Part shown: one piece after another, positions 20,087-27,731 of the stretch | How the letters are laid out: each line of letters begins with the position of its first letter | Position numbering within the stretch: position 1 is the stretch's first letter | Source: Solibacteraceae bacterium | GTDB taxonomy: Bacteria; Acidobacteriota; Terriglobia; Bryobacterales; Bryobacteraceae | Direction: 5' to 3' | DNA length: 64,000 nucleotides | Assembly: GCA_026984795.1 (NCBI GenBank) | Contig: JALSRK010000077.1 | Location: 1-64,000 of the forward strand | Program-made: the position numbers and the translations under genes | Notes under the pieces: model-generated | What the model saw: only the letters and a program-made list of their open reading frames with translations | What the model was told of the DNA's origin: nothing | Databases searched by the model: none

Positions 20087-20887
20087 CTACGCCACCCGTC
20101 CCCCGCCCGCCGCGCCGGACTCCCACTCCTGGGGCCACTCGAAACAGCGCAGCTTCAGTCCCCTCGCCCGGATCGCCACCGCCCCCGTGTAACCCGGCTC
20201 CGGCTCCACCCGCCACAGCGTCCACCGCTGCGCCTCCTCCCGGTCTCCCGCGATCTCCACCACCTCGAAACGCTCCCCCACCGCCACCGTGAATCTCTGC
20301 AGCCCGAACTCCAGCCCCGCCCCTTGCGCCTTCACGAACGCCTCCTTCGCCGTCCAGATCCGGTAGAACTCCTCCTCCCGTTCGGCCCCTTCCAGCCCCC
20401 GCAGCCCCGCAGCCTCCGCCGGAGAGAAGAACTTTTCCGCGATCCCGCCCGCCGCAATCCCTCTCCGGCGCCGCTCGACGTCCACGCCAACCTCCAGCTC
20501 CGGGTGCACCGCCGCCAGCGCCAACTCGCCCGAGTGGGCCAGGTTGAATTGCAAAACGGGCGGTTCCCCTTCGAGGTACGGCTTGCCCTTCGGTCCGTTC
20601 CGGAACCGCAGCTCCGCCGGATCCCACCCCAGATACCGCCCTAGCAGCAGCCGTAGCCGCCCCGGCGCCGCGATCCTCCGCCGGCGCTCATCCTCCACCA
20701 CGGCACGCTCCGCCCGCTCCCGCTCCTCCGCCGAGAGGATCCGGTACAGCTCTGGCGCTGTTTCCAAATCGAGAGAAAGAGGCATCCGCCAGACGTGGAC
20801 CTCCCCCGCCCGGGCGGCAGGCGTTCCCGGCGGAGTCTCCCAGGACGCCTCCGAAGCGGCCGGTCGCTCAGTCCGCGCTCGCGGCAC
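20087..20887 (-). CDS. 4'-phosphopantetheinyl transferase (Sfp type)
   Basis: A 266-residue Sfp-like transferase that attaches phosphopantetheine from CoA to carrier proteins. Visible motifs are FNLAHSGELALAAV, the metal-binding GVDVERRRR and the helix FYRIWTAKEAFVKAQGAGL. About 200 bases upstream on the same strand ends a gene with a carrier-protein domain, its obvious substrate. The start overlaps the end of the small 105-residue ORF by 20 bases; a slightly later start is possible because the first 30 residues are proline/alanine-rich. Confidence 0.88.
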   Translation of the reverse strand: MPRARTERPAASEASWETPPGTPAARAGEVHVWRMPLSLDLETAPELYRILSAEERERAERAVVEDERRRRIAAPGRLRLLLGRYLGWDPAELRFRNGPKGKPYLEGEPPVLQFNLAHSGELALAAVHPELEVGVDVERRRRGIAAGGIAEKFFSPAEAAGLRGLEGAEREEEFYRIWTAKEAFVKAQGAGLEFGLQRFTVAVGERFEVVEIAGDREEAQRWTLWRVEPEPGYTGAVAIRARGLKLRCFEWPQEWESGAAGGGRVA

Positions 20888-21185
20888 GGCTCAGCTCACC
20901 GTCCTTGCCGGCGAAGTCACCGTCCCGCTCTTCCAGCAGCAGCCGGCGTAACATCCGCAGGTCGTTCAGGATCCGGCGGCTTCGTGAGGTGTGAAACGAC
21001 AGGCGCTCCAGCTTATGAGCCACCAGCCGCAGCGCCTCGGCCCGTCTCGCGGCGTTCAGCTTCGCCGCCTCGGCGATGTCCTCGTCCACCTCCCGGCGAA
21101 CTTCTTCAATCGTCTCGTATAGGAGCTCGACGAACTGGTGGGCTCCTTCGATGCTGTCGAAGGGAGTCTCGGGGTTGTAGCTCAC
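20868..21185 (-). CDS. Small helical hypothetical protein
   Basis: A 105-residue protein rich in charged residues, predicted mostly alpha-helical (EGAHQFVELLYETIEEVRREVDEDIAEAAKLNAARRAEALRL and on). No catalytic motif. It starts at GTG with AGGA about 9 bases before it, has a perfect TATAAT on its strand about 30 bases upstream, and overlaps the phosphopantetheinyl transferase, so the two are probably one operon. I do not recognise the family. Confidence 0.7.
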   Translation of the reverse strand: MSYNPETPFDSIEGAHQFVELLYETIEEVRREVDEDIAEAAKLNAARRAEALRLVAHKLERLSFHTSRSRRILNDLRMLRRLLLEERDGDFAGKDGELSRAASAD

Positions 21186-21213
21186 ACTGCTGTTCCTTTT
21201 GACGAACGCTTTG

Positions 21214-21219
21214 ATTATA
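21214..21219 (-). promoter_or_regulatory. Perfect -10 box (TATAAT, minus strand)
   Basis: TATAAT on the minus strand, about 29 bases before the GTG at 21185 and just after the stop of the AMP-ligase gene. It suggests that the small protein/Sfp/hemQ group has its own promoter. No clear -35. Confidence 0.45.
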
Positions 21220-21227
21220 ACCCCGTT

Positions 21228-23900
21228 TTACCCTTGCATCGCCTCCCGTTTCCCCCTCACCGCGTACCGGTCTAGTACCTCCCGGAACTCCTTCGCCAGC
21301 CGCTCCACCGCCGGCGGCCGGAACATCCCCGCCGCGCTTCCCGGCAGCCGGCGCACTTCCACCCGCCCCGCCACCCGGCTCCAGAACACCCGCGGATCCA
21401 GATGCGCCTCTTCCTCGCCCTGGAAGACCACCACCCGCCCGGAAAACCTTCCCGGACGGTACCGCCGGTTCGCCCTCCGGTGGACCGCATGAAGATACCG
21501 CGCCCGCAACTCCGCCGGCGCCGGCCGCCCGTCCGCCCCGAACGCCCGCCCGGCCGCCTCCAGGATCCGCGACCCGACCCACCCGGCCCGATACCGTGCC
21601 CGCTCCCACACATACGCCGCCTTCGCCCGCACTCCCTTTCTGGCTGCCAGGTGCTTCCAGTGGTACCGCAGGCTGTCGGCCGCCGACTCCAGCGTCCGCC
21701 ATGCCCCGTCCGCTCCCAATGAGGCCACGAACAGCACCTGCTTGCCTTCTCTTTCGAGCCGGCAGGCCATCTCCAGCGCGATGTAGGCTCCCACGCAGTA
21801 GCCGCCCAGGATGTACGGCCCGAGAGGCTGCACGCGCCGGATCTCTTCTATATATCGCTCCGCCATCGCCTCCACCGTCTCGAGCGGCGCCGAGCCGTCC
21901 AGCCCCACGCTCTGCAACGCATAGACCGGCTGCTCCGGCCCCAGCCGCTCCGCCAGCTCCCGGTAGAACAACACGTTGCCCCAGTGCCCGTGCACCAGGA
22001 ACACCGGTGTCCGGCTCCCGCTCCGCCGCAGGGCCACCAGCGGCGACCACCGCGCCCCGTCCCGCCCCTCGCGCAGCCGCTCCGCCAGCCCCCGCACCGT
22101 CGGCGCCTCGAACAGCGTCGCCAGCGGCAGCTTCGCTCCGAACTCCTCCTCGATCCGCAGGAACAGCCGCGCCGCCGTCACCGAATCGCCGCCCAGCCCG
22201 AAGAAATCGTCCTCCACCCCCACCCGCTCCACATCGAGCAGCTCCGCCCACATCGCGCAGAGCCGCTTCTCCTCTTCCGTCTCCGGCCGCACGTACCCCC
22301 GCCCGGCCTCGCGCCGCCCCCCGGTCAGCCCCAGTTTCTCGGCCAGCCCTATCCGCTGGATCTTTCCCGTCGGCCCCTTCGGGATCTCCTCCAACAGAAC
22401 GATCCGCCGCGGCACCTTGAAATCCGCCAGCTTCTTAGCCGCGAACTCCTGCAGCTCGAGCTCCGTCGCCCGCTCGCCCGGGCGCAGCACGACCGCCGCC
22501 GCCACGTCCTCGCCCAGCCGCTCGTCCGGCAGTGCGAACGCCACCGCCTGCGCCACCGCCGGATGCTCCAGCAGGACCTCGTCCACCTCCCGCGGCGCGA
22601 TCTTCTCCCCGCCCCGGTTGATGATCTCCTTGATCCGCCCCGTCAGGAACAGGTAGCCGTCCTCGTCGAAGTAGCCCTGATCGCCCGTGCGGAACCAGCC
22701 GTTGGTGAACGCCCCCGCGTTCGCCTCCGGGTTCCTATCATAGCCCGCCGTCACGTTCGGCCCCCGGATCACCACCTCGCCCGTCCGCCCCGCCGGCAGC
22801 AGCCTCCCCGCCTCGTCCATCACCGCGACTTCCGGGCCCGCCGGCAGACCCACCGACCCCGGCTTCCTCACCCCCGGCGGCAGCGGATTGCTCGTCATCT
22901 GGTGCGCGGCTTCCGTCATCCCGTAGGACTCGATCACCGGCGCCCCGAAGGCCTCCTCGAGCCGCTTCATCACCTGCGGCGCCAGCGCCGACGAAGACGA
23001 CCGGAGGAACCGCAGCCCCGCCCGCCGCGCCGCTTCCGGCCGCTTCTCCGCCTGCGCCAGAACCGCCTGGTGCATCGTCGGCACCGCCGTGTACCACGTC
23101 GGCCGGAACTCCTCCAGCCACTCGAAGAACCGCCGCGCCTCGAAGCCCGGCGTCGAGGCCACGCTGCCGCCCGCCGCCATCGTCGCCAGCACCGCCCCGA
23201 CGAGCCCATGGATGTGGAACAGCGGCATTACGTTCAGGCAGCGGTCCTCCGGACCCAGCCCGAGCGCCTCCCGGATGTGCCCCGCCGAAGCCGTCAGGTT
23301 GGCGTGCGTCAGCGGCACGATCTTCGGCCGCGCCGTCGTCCCCGAGGTATGGAGCACCAGCGCCACGTCGTCCGGCTGGGCGAAATCCACCGCTCCTCCG
23401 GCGGCCTCCGTCCCCCGCCAGACGAGGCGCCCCGCCGGCCCCCGGGGTTCCGCCTCCACCTCGATCACCGGGATTCCCAGCCGCGCCGCCGCCTCCCGCG
23501 CCGGAGAATCGCTGCCCGCTTCCAGAACCACCGCCTTGGCGCGCAGGTCTTCGAGGTAGAAGGTGAACTCCTCGGTCCGGTAGGCCGGATTCAGCGGCGC
23601 GTATGTCGCCCCCGCGGCAATCCCCAGAAACGCCGTGGCCGCCGCCGGACCGTTCGGCAGCACTACCGCCACCCGGTTCCCGCGCCCGATCCCCGCCCCC
23701 CGCAGCGCCCGCACGGCGTCTTCGATGGTCCGCGCCAGCTCCCCATAGGTCAGCGCAGGTACACCACCCCCCAAGACCGCCGCCGCTTGCGGCCGGGCGC
23801 CGGCCTGCCGGCCTACGAGCGTATGAATCGTTTCGCCCACCCTTCCCAGTCGATAGGCGTCACCGCCGCGCCCCGCCATCCCAGGCGGCGGATCTCCCAC
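21228..23900 (-). CDS. AMP-ligase / carrier / thioesterase one-module protein
   Basis: An 890-residue NRPS-like protein without a condensation domain. Adenylation domain (about 1-520): VLHTSGTTARPKIVPLTHANL, ESYGMTEAAHQM, RTGDQGYFDEDGYLFLTGRIKE and PKGPTGKIQR; it resembles acyl-CoA ligases of the oxalyl-CoA/AAE3 kind. Carrier domain (about 545-620): FGLGGDSV, with phosphopantetheine Ser573. Thioesterase-like domain (about 635-880): VFLVHGHWGN and GGYCVGAY, so the nucleophile is Cys701 rather than Ser, and the usual GxH near the end is replaced by GSAAGMF. The product is unknown; the Sfp-type enzyme downstream would activate it. Start codon GTG. Confidence 0.88.
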   Translation of the reverse strand: MGDPPPGMAGRGGDAYRLGRVGETIHTLVGRQAGARPQAAAVLGGGVPALTYGELARTIEDAVRALRGAGIGRGNRVAVVLPNGPAAATAFLGIAAGATYAPLNPAYRTEEFTFYLEDLRAKAVVLEAGSDSPAREAAARLGIPVIEVEAEPRGPAGRLVWRGTEAAGGAVDFAQPDDVALVLHTSGTTARPKIVPLTHANLTASAGHIREALGLGPEDRCLNVMPLFHIHGLVGAVLATMAAGGSVASTPGFEARRFFEWLEEFRPTWYTAVPTMHQAVLAQAEKRPEAARRAGLRFLRSSSSALAPQVMKRLEEAFGAPVIESYGMTEAAHQMTSNPLPPGVRKPGSVGLPAGPEVAVMDEAGRLLPAGRTGEVVIRGPNVTAGYDRNPEANAGAFTNGWFRTGDQGYFDEDGYLFLTGRIKEIINRGGEKIAPREVDEVLLEHPAVAQAVAFALPDERLGEDVAAAVVLRPGERATELELQEFAAKKLADFKVPRRIVLLEEIPKGPTGKIQRIGLAEKLGLTGGRREAGRGYVRPETEEEKRLCAMWAELLDVERVGVEDDFFGLGGDSVTAARLFLRIEEEFGAKLPLATLFEAPTVRGLAERLREGRDGARWSPLVALRRSGSRTPVFLVHGHWGNVLFYRELAERLGPEQPVYALQSVGLDGSAPLETVEAMAERYIEEIRRVQPLGPYILGGYCVGAYIALEMACRLEREGKQVLFVASLGADGAWRTLESAADSLRYHWKHLAARKGVRAKAAYVWERARYRAGWVGSRILEAAGRAFGADGRPAPAELRARYLHAVHRRANRRYRPGRFSGRVVVFQGEEEAHLDPRVFWSRVAGRVEVRRLPGSAAGMFRPPAVERLAKEFREVLDRYAVRGKREAMQG

Positions 23901-24144
23901 GGGCGCAGCGGCGTCTCTGAGTTTACGGTTGCCAGTCTACCATCCGCCGCCAACCCGGCGGCGGGCACGCGGGATCAGCCGCAGCTTCTCAGAGACGTGC
24001 GGTTTGTCCCCGGCCGCCGCGGCATGCCCCCTTCGGGCCTGGCGGGCCGAACACACCCGGAAATGTGGGCGAAATGCGGCCACTGCCATCAGCCGCCCGG
24101 GAACCTCGTGTGACACCTGGCGAGCCCGTGCCGTGATCCCCCCG

Positions 24145-24567
24145 TCAGCGTTTCCTGCGGCGCAATGCTTCTTTCGGCAACAGGGATCGAAGGTGCTTGC
24201 GCACGCGCCGGGCCAGCTTCACCGCCTCCTGGGCTTCCGCCAGCGGCACGTCTCTCCAGCCCGGGTAGCGGGTCCCGACCGCGTATTCCGTCAGCAAGGC
24301 CTGCTCCTCGAGGCTCAGGGCGGGCCGGGTGTCAACCGGCATCCGCGCGACCAGCTCCTCGATCTCGTGCGTTTTGGGAAATGGCGTTCCTTGCGACGCC
24401 AAATACGCCTTCAGATACTTCTCGACGGCCTGCTGTGCGTGGAAGCAGACGGTGCTCGTGGGGCACGACTGCCCGAGCTTCAGCGTGTGCGCCGCCGTCG
24501 TAAGGTCCTCTTCGGCCTTCGCCACCCATTCGGCCACCACGAGGTTTGTCGCTTCAGCGCCGCGCAT
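24145..24567 (-). CDS. HEPN-domain protein (partner of MNT nucleotidyltransferase)
   Basis: A 140-residue HEPN protein (AEWVAKAEEDLTTAAHTLK, CFHAQQAVEKYLKAYLASQG, FPKTHEIEELVARM). HEPN proteins are often toxins or RNases encoded beside a minimal nucleotidyltransferase. The RX4-6H catalytic motif of active HEPN RNases is not clear here: TRYPGWRDV lacks the His. So it may be inactive or use another residue. Start overlaps the end of the MNT gene by 14 bases, as expected for a coupled pair. Confidence 0.85.
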   Translation of the reverse strand: MRGAEATNLVVAEWVAKAEEDLTTAAHTLKLGQSCPTSTVCFHAQQAVEKYLKAYLASQGTPFPKTHEIEELVARMPVDTRPALSLEEQALLTEYAVGTRYPGWRDVPLAEAQEAVKLARRVRKHLRSLLPKEALRRRKR

Positions 24568-24904
24568 AGAGGACTCTGCCCTCCCGAACGGCCGGGTACT
24601 CGATGGTGCCGGCGACGTCTTTGCGCCAGGCGAACTCCTCTGGCGTGGTGACGATGATGTCCTTGGGAACCCTGATATCGTGCAACAGGACCCGGATCTC
24701 GGCCTGTTTGCGGTGCTTCGGACCCTGGACCGGCATCACCACCAGCAGGTCCACGTCACTCTCCGGGCCGCCCTCGCCGCGCGCGTGTGAACCGAACAGA
24801 ATGATGCGCTCCGGCTCAAACTCGCGCACGATCCGCTCGACCATTCGTCGAATGGCGCGGTCGATGCTCCGCGTCTTCTTGCGCACCGCTGTTCCTTTCG
24901 GCAT
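24554..24904 (-). CDS. Minimal nucleotidyltransferase (MNT) of a HEPN/MNT pair
   Basis: A 116-residue nucleotidyltransferase-fold protein with the GSxxRG...SDxDL motif (ILFGSHARGEGGPESDVDLLVVM). In characterised systems the MNT partner AMPylates and silences the HEPN toxin. The frame is open to 24973; ATG 24904 was chosen to drop a poor leader. GTG 24886 is an alternative because AAAGGA lies 6 bases before it. Confidence 0.83.
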   Translation of the reverse strand: MPKGTAVRKKTRSIDRAIRRMVERIVREFEPERIILFGSHARGEGGPESDVDLLVVMPVQGPKHRKQAEIRVLLHDIRVPKDIIVTTPEEFAWRKDVAGTIEYPAVREGRVLYARR

Positions 24905-25239
24905 CGCGTCCGGCGGCTGTTTCTCCTCGTCGCCTCTCCGATACACTACCGCAAAAGCGCGCGCAAGTCGCAAAGAGTACGGCCCGCGTTCTTGCCCGCC
25001 CTCGAGCGCCAGACGAGCCGGAGCATGAGGACGGCCGGCGGACCCGGACTGCGGAATACGCGAAGCGCACGGACTGCCGCCACTTGCCCGCGCCCAAACG
25101 CCCCCACCGGCCCAGAGCCCGCAATTGGCCGACTGCCGGCGTACTCCCGGCAGCCGCCGCCCGGGCTAGCGCAGGCACGTAAAAGCAGTCCCTGCCCACC
25201 CGCTGTGGTCAAGCCCTGGGACAGGTCCGCAATCAGGCG
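24905..25239. other. Intergenic stretch between two HEPN/MNT pairs
   Basis: No convincing gene, RNA or repeat seen. The open frames here are GC-driven shadows. The stretch includes the C-terminal, frame-shifted read-through tail of the longer hepT frame (25166-25239). Confidence 0.5.
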
Positions 25240-25597
25240 TCAACAGGATCCATCTTCCGGCTCCTCCAACTCCTGCAACAGCCTTTCGATGGCCGGCTTC
25301 AGCAGCGGCGCATCCCGCGCGGCCGCTTCCCACAACGATCTCAGTGTCAATCTCGAAGTAGCCATGCACGAGTACGTGGCGCATCCCGATCATTTTGACC
25401 CATGGAATTTCCGGCGCCAGTGCGCGAACTTCCTCTGGCAGGGCTCTTGCCGCCTCTCCAATAATTTGCAGGTTGCGGACGAACCATCCCTGGAGCAGTT
25501 CGTCATGCTCGAATGCGGTCCTGCCGCGATCGAGATGGCGCTGAATGGCTTCGATGGCGGCGAGGATGTCGCACAGGCGCTCTTTGGGGTCTCTCAC
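25240..25597 (-). pseudogene. hepT: HepT-like toxin with a one-base frameshift
   Basis: HepT/DUF86 HEPN toxin. Residues 1-88 read normally (MRDPKERLCDILAAIEAIQ) and keep the RX4HXY motif as RHVLVHGY. After DTEIV the frame needs one base fewer: skipping the base near 25333 restores the family C-terminus, WEAAARDAPLLKP followed by AIERLLQELEE, with a stop at 25240-25242, giving about 118 residues, normal for HepT. Without the shift the frame runs on to 25166 in unrelated sequence. It could be a true mutation, an assembly error or, less likely, programmed. Overlaps mntA by ATGA. Confidence 0.82.
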
Positions 25598-25884
25598 AGC
25601 GGGGTCGCCTCGTGGAGCACCCGGTCGCGGATGCGCTTCTTCAGACCCTTGGCCGTCGTCACATCGACGTGGCAGCCTAGTATCTGCTGAAGCTCGTACT
25701 GCACGCCGCCCAAATCGAAAAGACTTCGCCCGGACTCCATCTCGACCAGCAGATCGATGTCGCTGTGCTCGTCAGCCTCCCCGCGGACGACGGACCCGAA
25801 CACCCGGACGTTCCAGGCTCCGTACTTCGCACAAATCCGCAGGATCTCCTCACGTTTCTCCCCGAGGACTCTTCCGAGCTTCAT
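25594..25884 (-). CDS. mntA: MntA-like minimal nucleotidyltransferase antitoxin
   Basis: A 96-residue nucleotidyltransferase, upstream partner of hepT in the usual order and with the usual 4-base overlap. Motif VFGSVVRGEADEHSDIDLLVEM gives the catalytic GSX10DXD. In known MntA/HepT systems it AMPylates a Tyr next to the RX4HXY motif of HepT. The open frame extends to 25980; ATG 25884 (MKLGRVLGEKREEIL) gives the standard family N-terminus. Confidence 0.87.
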   Translation of the reverse strand: MKLGRVLGEKREEILRICAKYGAWNVRVFGSVVRGEADEHSDIDLLVEMESGRSLFDLGGVQYELQQILGCHVDVTTAKGLKKRIRDRVLHEATPL

Positions 25885-26240
25885 CGCCTGGCTTTCGGCT
25901 TTCCTATCCTGCTTTACTGCGCCGCTCCGGCGACCGTTCGGCGGCTGGGTCTCCGCGGTTCCCTGGCGTTGCCCCGGCATCGGTTACACACCCCCGTCCG
26001 CCATCAATGATACCAGGGCGCTCCCACGGTTTCCGCCGGCCGGCGTGTCGGGGAAATGGGGGATTGCCGTCAACTACTCGCGCCTGGACGCCACGCCAAC
26101 CCAGCGAGCCGCGACTAGCTGGCTGTCACTGGATTTCCCACAGTGAGCCGCAGTTGGCTGGCTTTCCCCGCATTTCACATTCCCTTGCCCCCGCCGCCTT
26201 CCCCGTGCTGAAATAGACTCCACTCGATCAGGAGGCAACC
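25885..26240. other. Intergenic region upstream of the histone-like gene
   Basis: No gene supported. It must hold the promoters of mntA (minus) and of the histone-like gene (plus); neither shows a strong consensus hexamer pair. AGGAGG at 26230-26235 is the RBS of the latter. Confidence 0.4.
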
Positions 26241-26540
26241 ATGGCCACGAAGACCGCGAAGAAGACCACCAGGAAAGCTGCCCGCAAGACCACCAAACCT
26301 GCTGCGAAGAAGACCGTGAAGAAGGCCGCCAAGAAGACGGCGGCGAAGAAGACCGCAGCGTCCGCCAAGACCGAAGAACTCCTCACCGCCGCCAAGATCG
26401 CCCAGAAGCTAGGCGTCAAGCCCGCCGAAGTCAAGAAGGCCATCGCCGCCGCCGGCCTCGCCCCCGACGTCAAGCGAGGCGCCTGCGCTTACTACAAACC
26501 CACCACCGTCAAGAAGATCCAGAAGGCGCTGAAGGGCTGA
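26241..26540 (+). CDS. Lysine/alanine-rich histone H1-like DNA-binding protein
   Basis: A 99-residue very basic protein. Residues 1-45 are KK/TAAKK repeats like the tail of eukaryotic H1 and bacterial Hc1-like proteins. Residues 46-99 form a compact domain (ELLTAAKIAQKLGVKPAEVKKAIAAAG, then KRGACAYYKPTTVKKIQKALK) with a helix-turn-helix look. Likely a nucleoid protein. Good RBS (AGGAGG, 5 bases before the ATG). It stands between two toxin-antitoxin loci, but nothing links it to them functionally. Confidence 0.85.
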   Translation: MATKTAKKTTRKAARKTTKPAAKKTVKKAAKKTAAKKTAASAKTEELLTAAKIAQKLGVKPAEVKKAIAAAGLAPDVKRGACAYYKPTTVKKIQKALKG

Positions 26541-26858
26541 AAGCTGGGACTCTGATTGTTCGGGCCCGCTGCGCCGGGCCTCCAGCCTGAGTTACAGTAA
26601 CTTCTCCACACACCGGGAAGACTTGCCGCACGCCCGGCTTTCGGGGTCGGCGCCATGGCGACGGGGATCACGAAAGGCACCGGCGATCTGCACTGGGCGA
26701 CAGCCTCATTATTGTGGCTACCAAGCGGGACGAAACACGCGTACCAAGTCTTCCCCAACGGGTTTGCGAGATGTGCTCTGCCGAGACCGCCTCACGGATC
26801 TCAGCAGCCCAGCGGCAGTCACTGTGTTCTGAAGTGGCTCGCTGAGTAGAATCGGAGA
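26541..26858. other. Intergenic region with a terminator-like hairpin
   Basis: GGCCCG/CGGGCC (26563-26580) forms a 6-bp GC stem with a 6-base loop about 20 bases after the histone-like stop; no T-run follows. The rest holds only weak open frames that do not look coding, plus the -10 box at 26847. Confidence 0.45.
26847..26852 (+). promoter_or_regulatory. -10 box (TAGAAT) at the head of the DarTG operon
   Basis: TAGAAT ends 6 bases before the TTG at 26859, the same geometry as other apparent leaderless starts in this window (660, 54503, 58362). Confidence 0.45.
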
Positions 26859-27083
26859 TTGAGGGCGCGCGGGCCGCAAGGGCGCGACGACCGCGGCAAG
26901 ACCATGACAACCTGGACCCAGCCCCTGGATTGCAGCCTCATCGTCAGGGAGCCCTTCGACGGTGGTCACCACTGCTCCCTCCGCGCCCGTCAACCGGCCT
27001 TCACCTGCAAGCCGGCTCGCGGAGCACGAAGCGTGGACCCCGATTTCGAGAAACTGCTCCAACGCGTGGAGGGGTCCGCATGA
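26859..27083 (+). CDS. Small unknown ORF leading the DarTG operon
   Basis: A 74-residue ORF with no recognised family. Two facts favour it being real: TAGAAT lies 6 bases before its TTG start, and its stop overlaps the darT start as ATGA. An internal ATG at codon 16 (MTTWTQPLDCSLIVREPF) is an alternative start. The middle has His/Cys (GGHHCSLRARQPAFTCK) that could hold a metal. It may be a third component, a leader that couples darT translation, or a remnant. Confidence 0.4.
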   Translation: MRARGPQGRDDRGKTMTTWTQPLDCSLIVREPFDGGHHCSLRARQPAFTCKPARGARSVDPDFEKLLQRVEGSA

Positions 27084-27730
27084 GCCGGCCTCCCAGGAAC
27101 CCGAAGATCTACCACATCACGCACGTCGACAACCTTACTGATATCGCCGCCAATGGCGGACTGTTCTCGGACGCCGCACTCCTGGAGTTGGGCATTTCGC
27201 CGCGATCGGTAGGAATGTCGGTCATCAAGCGACGTAGGCTCGAGGAACTCGATGTTACGTGTCACGCGGGAACCAAAGTGGGTGAGTACGTTCCGTTCTA
27301 CTTCTGCCCTCGCTCGGTCATGCTCTATGTACTCTATCGCGGCAATCATCCTGAGCTGACTTACCAAGGAGGGCAGGACCCCATCGTCCACTTGGAAGCC
27401 GACCTTCACGGGGTCGTTCGATGGGCCGATACCAACGGAGTGCGTTGGGCTTTTTCGCTCTCGAACGCAGGCGCCCGTTACGCCGAATTTCGTTCTCGCC
27501 TGGATCACCTCGGAGATCTGGACTGGGACGCCATTGCCGCCAGAGACTTCCGCGACCCCGACGTGAAAGAAGGCAAGCAGGCGGAATTCCTTATCCACCG
27601 GTTCTTCCCGCTCAGTCTTGTCGAACGGATCGGGACTCGAACGTCATCCGTGCAGAAACGCGCGCTGCACGCGCTCTCGGCCGCACGGCGCCACCCCCTG
27701 GTGGAGGCGTGTCCGGAATGGTACTTTTGA
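27080..27730 (+). CDS. darT: DarT ssDNA thymidine ADP-ribosyltransferase toxin (DUF4433)
   Basis: A 216-residue PARP-like toxin that ADP-ribosylates thymidine in single-stranded DNA using NAD. Motifs: IYHITHVDNLTDIAANGGL near the N-terminus (NAD site), VPFYFCPRSVMLYV in the middle, and KQAEFLIHRFFPL carrying the catalytic Glu (about residue 173). Length is normal for DarT. The ATG at 27080 overlaps the preceding small ORF; the frame is open upstream, but that part is a shadow. darG follows after one base. Confidence 0.92.
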   Translation: MSRPPRNPKIYHITHVDNLTDIAANGGLFSDAALLELGISPRSVGMSVIKRRRLEELDVTCHAGTKVGEYVPFYFCPRSVMLYVLYRGNHPELTYQGGQDPIVHLEADLHGVVRWADTNGVRWAFSLSNAGARYAEFRSRLDHLGDLDWDAIAARDFRDPDVKEGKQAEFLIHRFFPLSLVERIGTRTSSVQKRALHALSAARRHPLVEACPEWYF

Positions 27731-27731
27731 G

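Noticed and set aside
26623-26849. Two short plus-strand ORFs between the histone-like and DarTG genes
   Set aside because: No RBS, no recognisable features, and arginine/serine-rich composition expected from random GC-rich frames.
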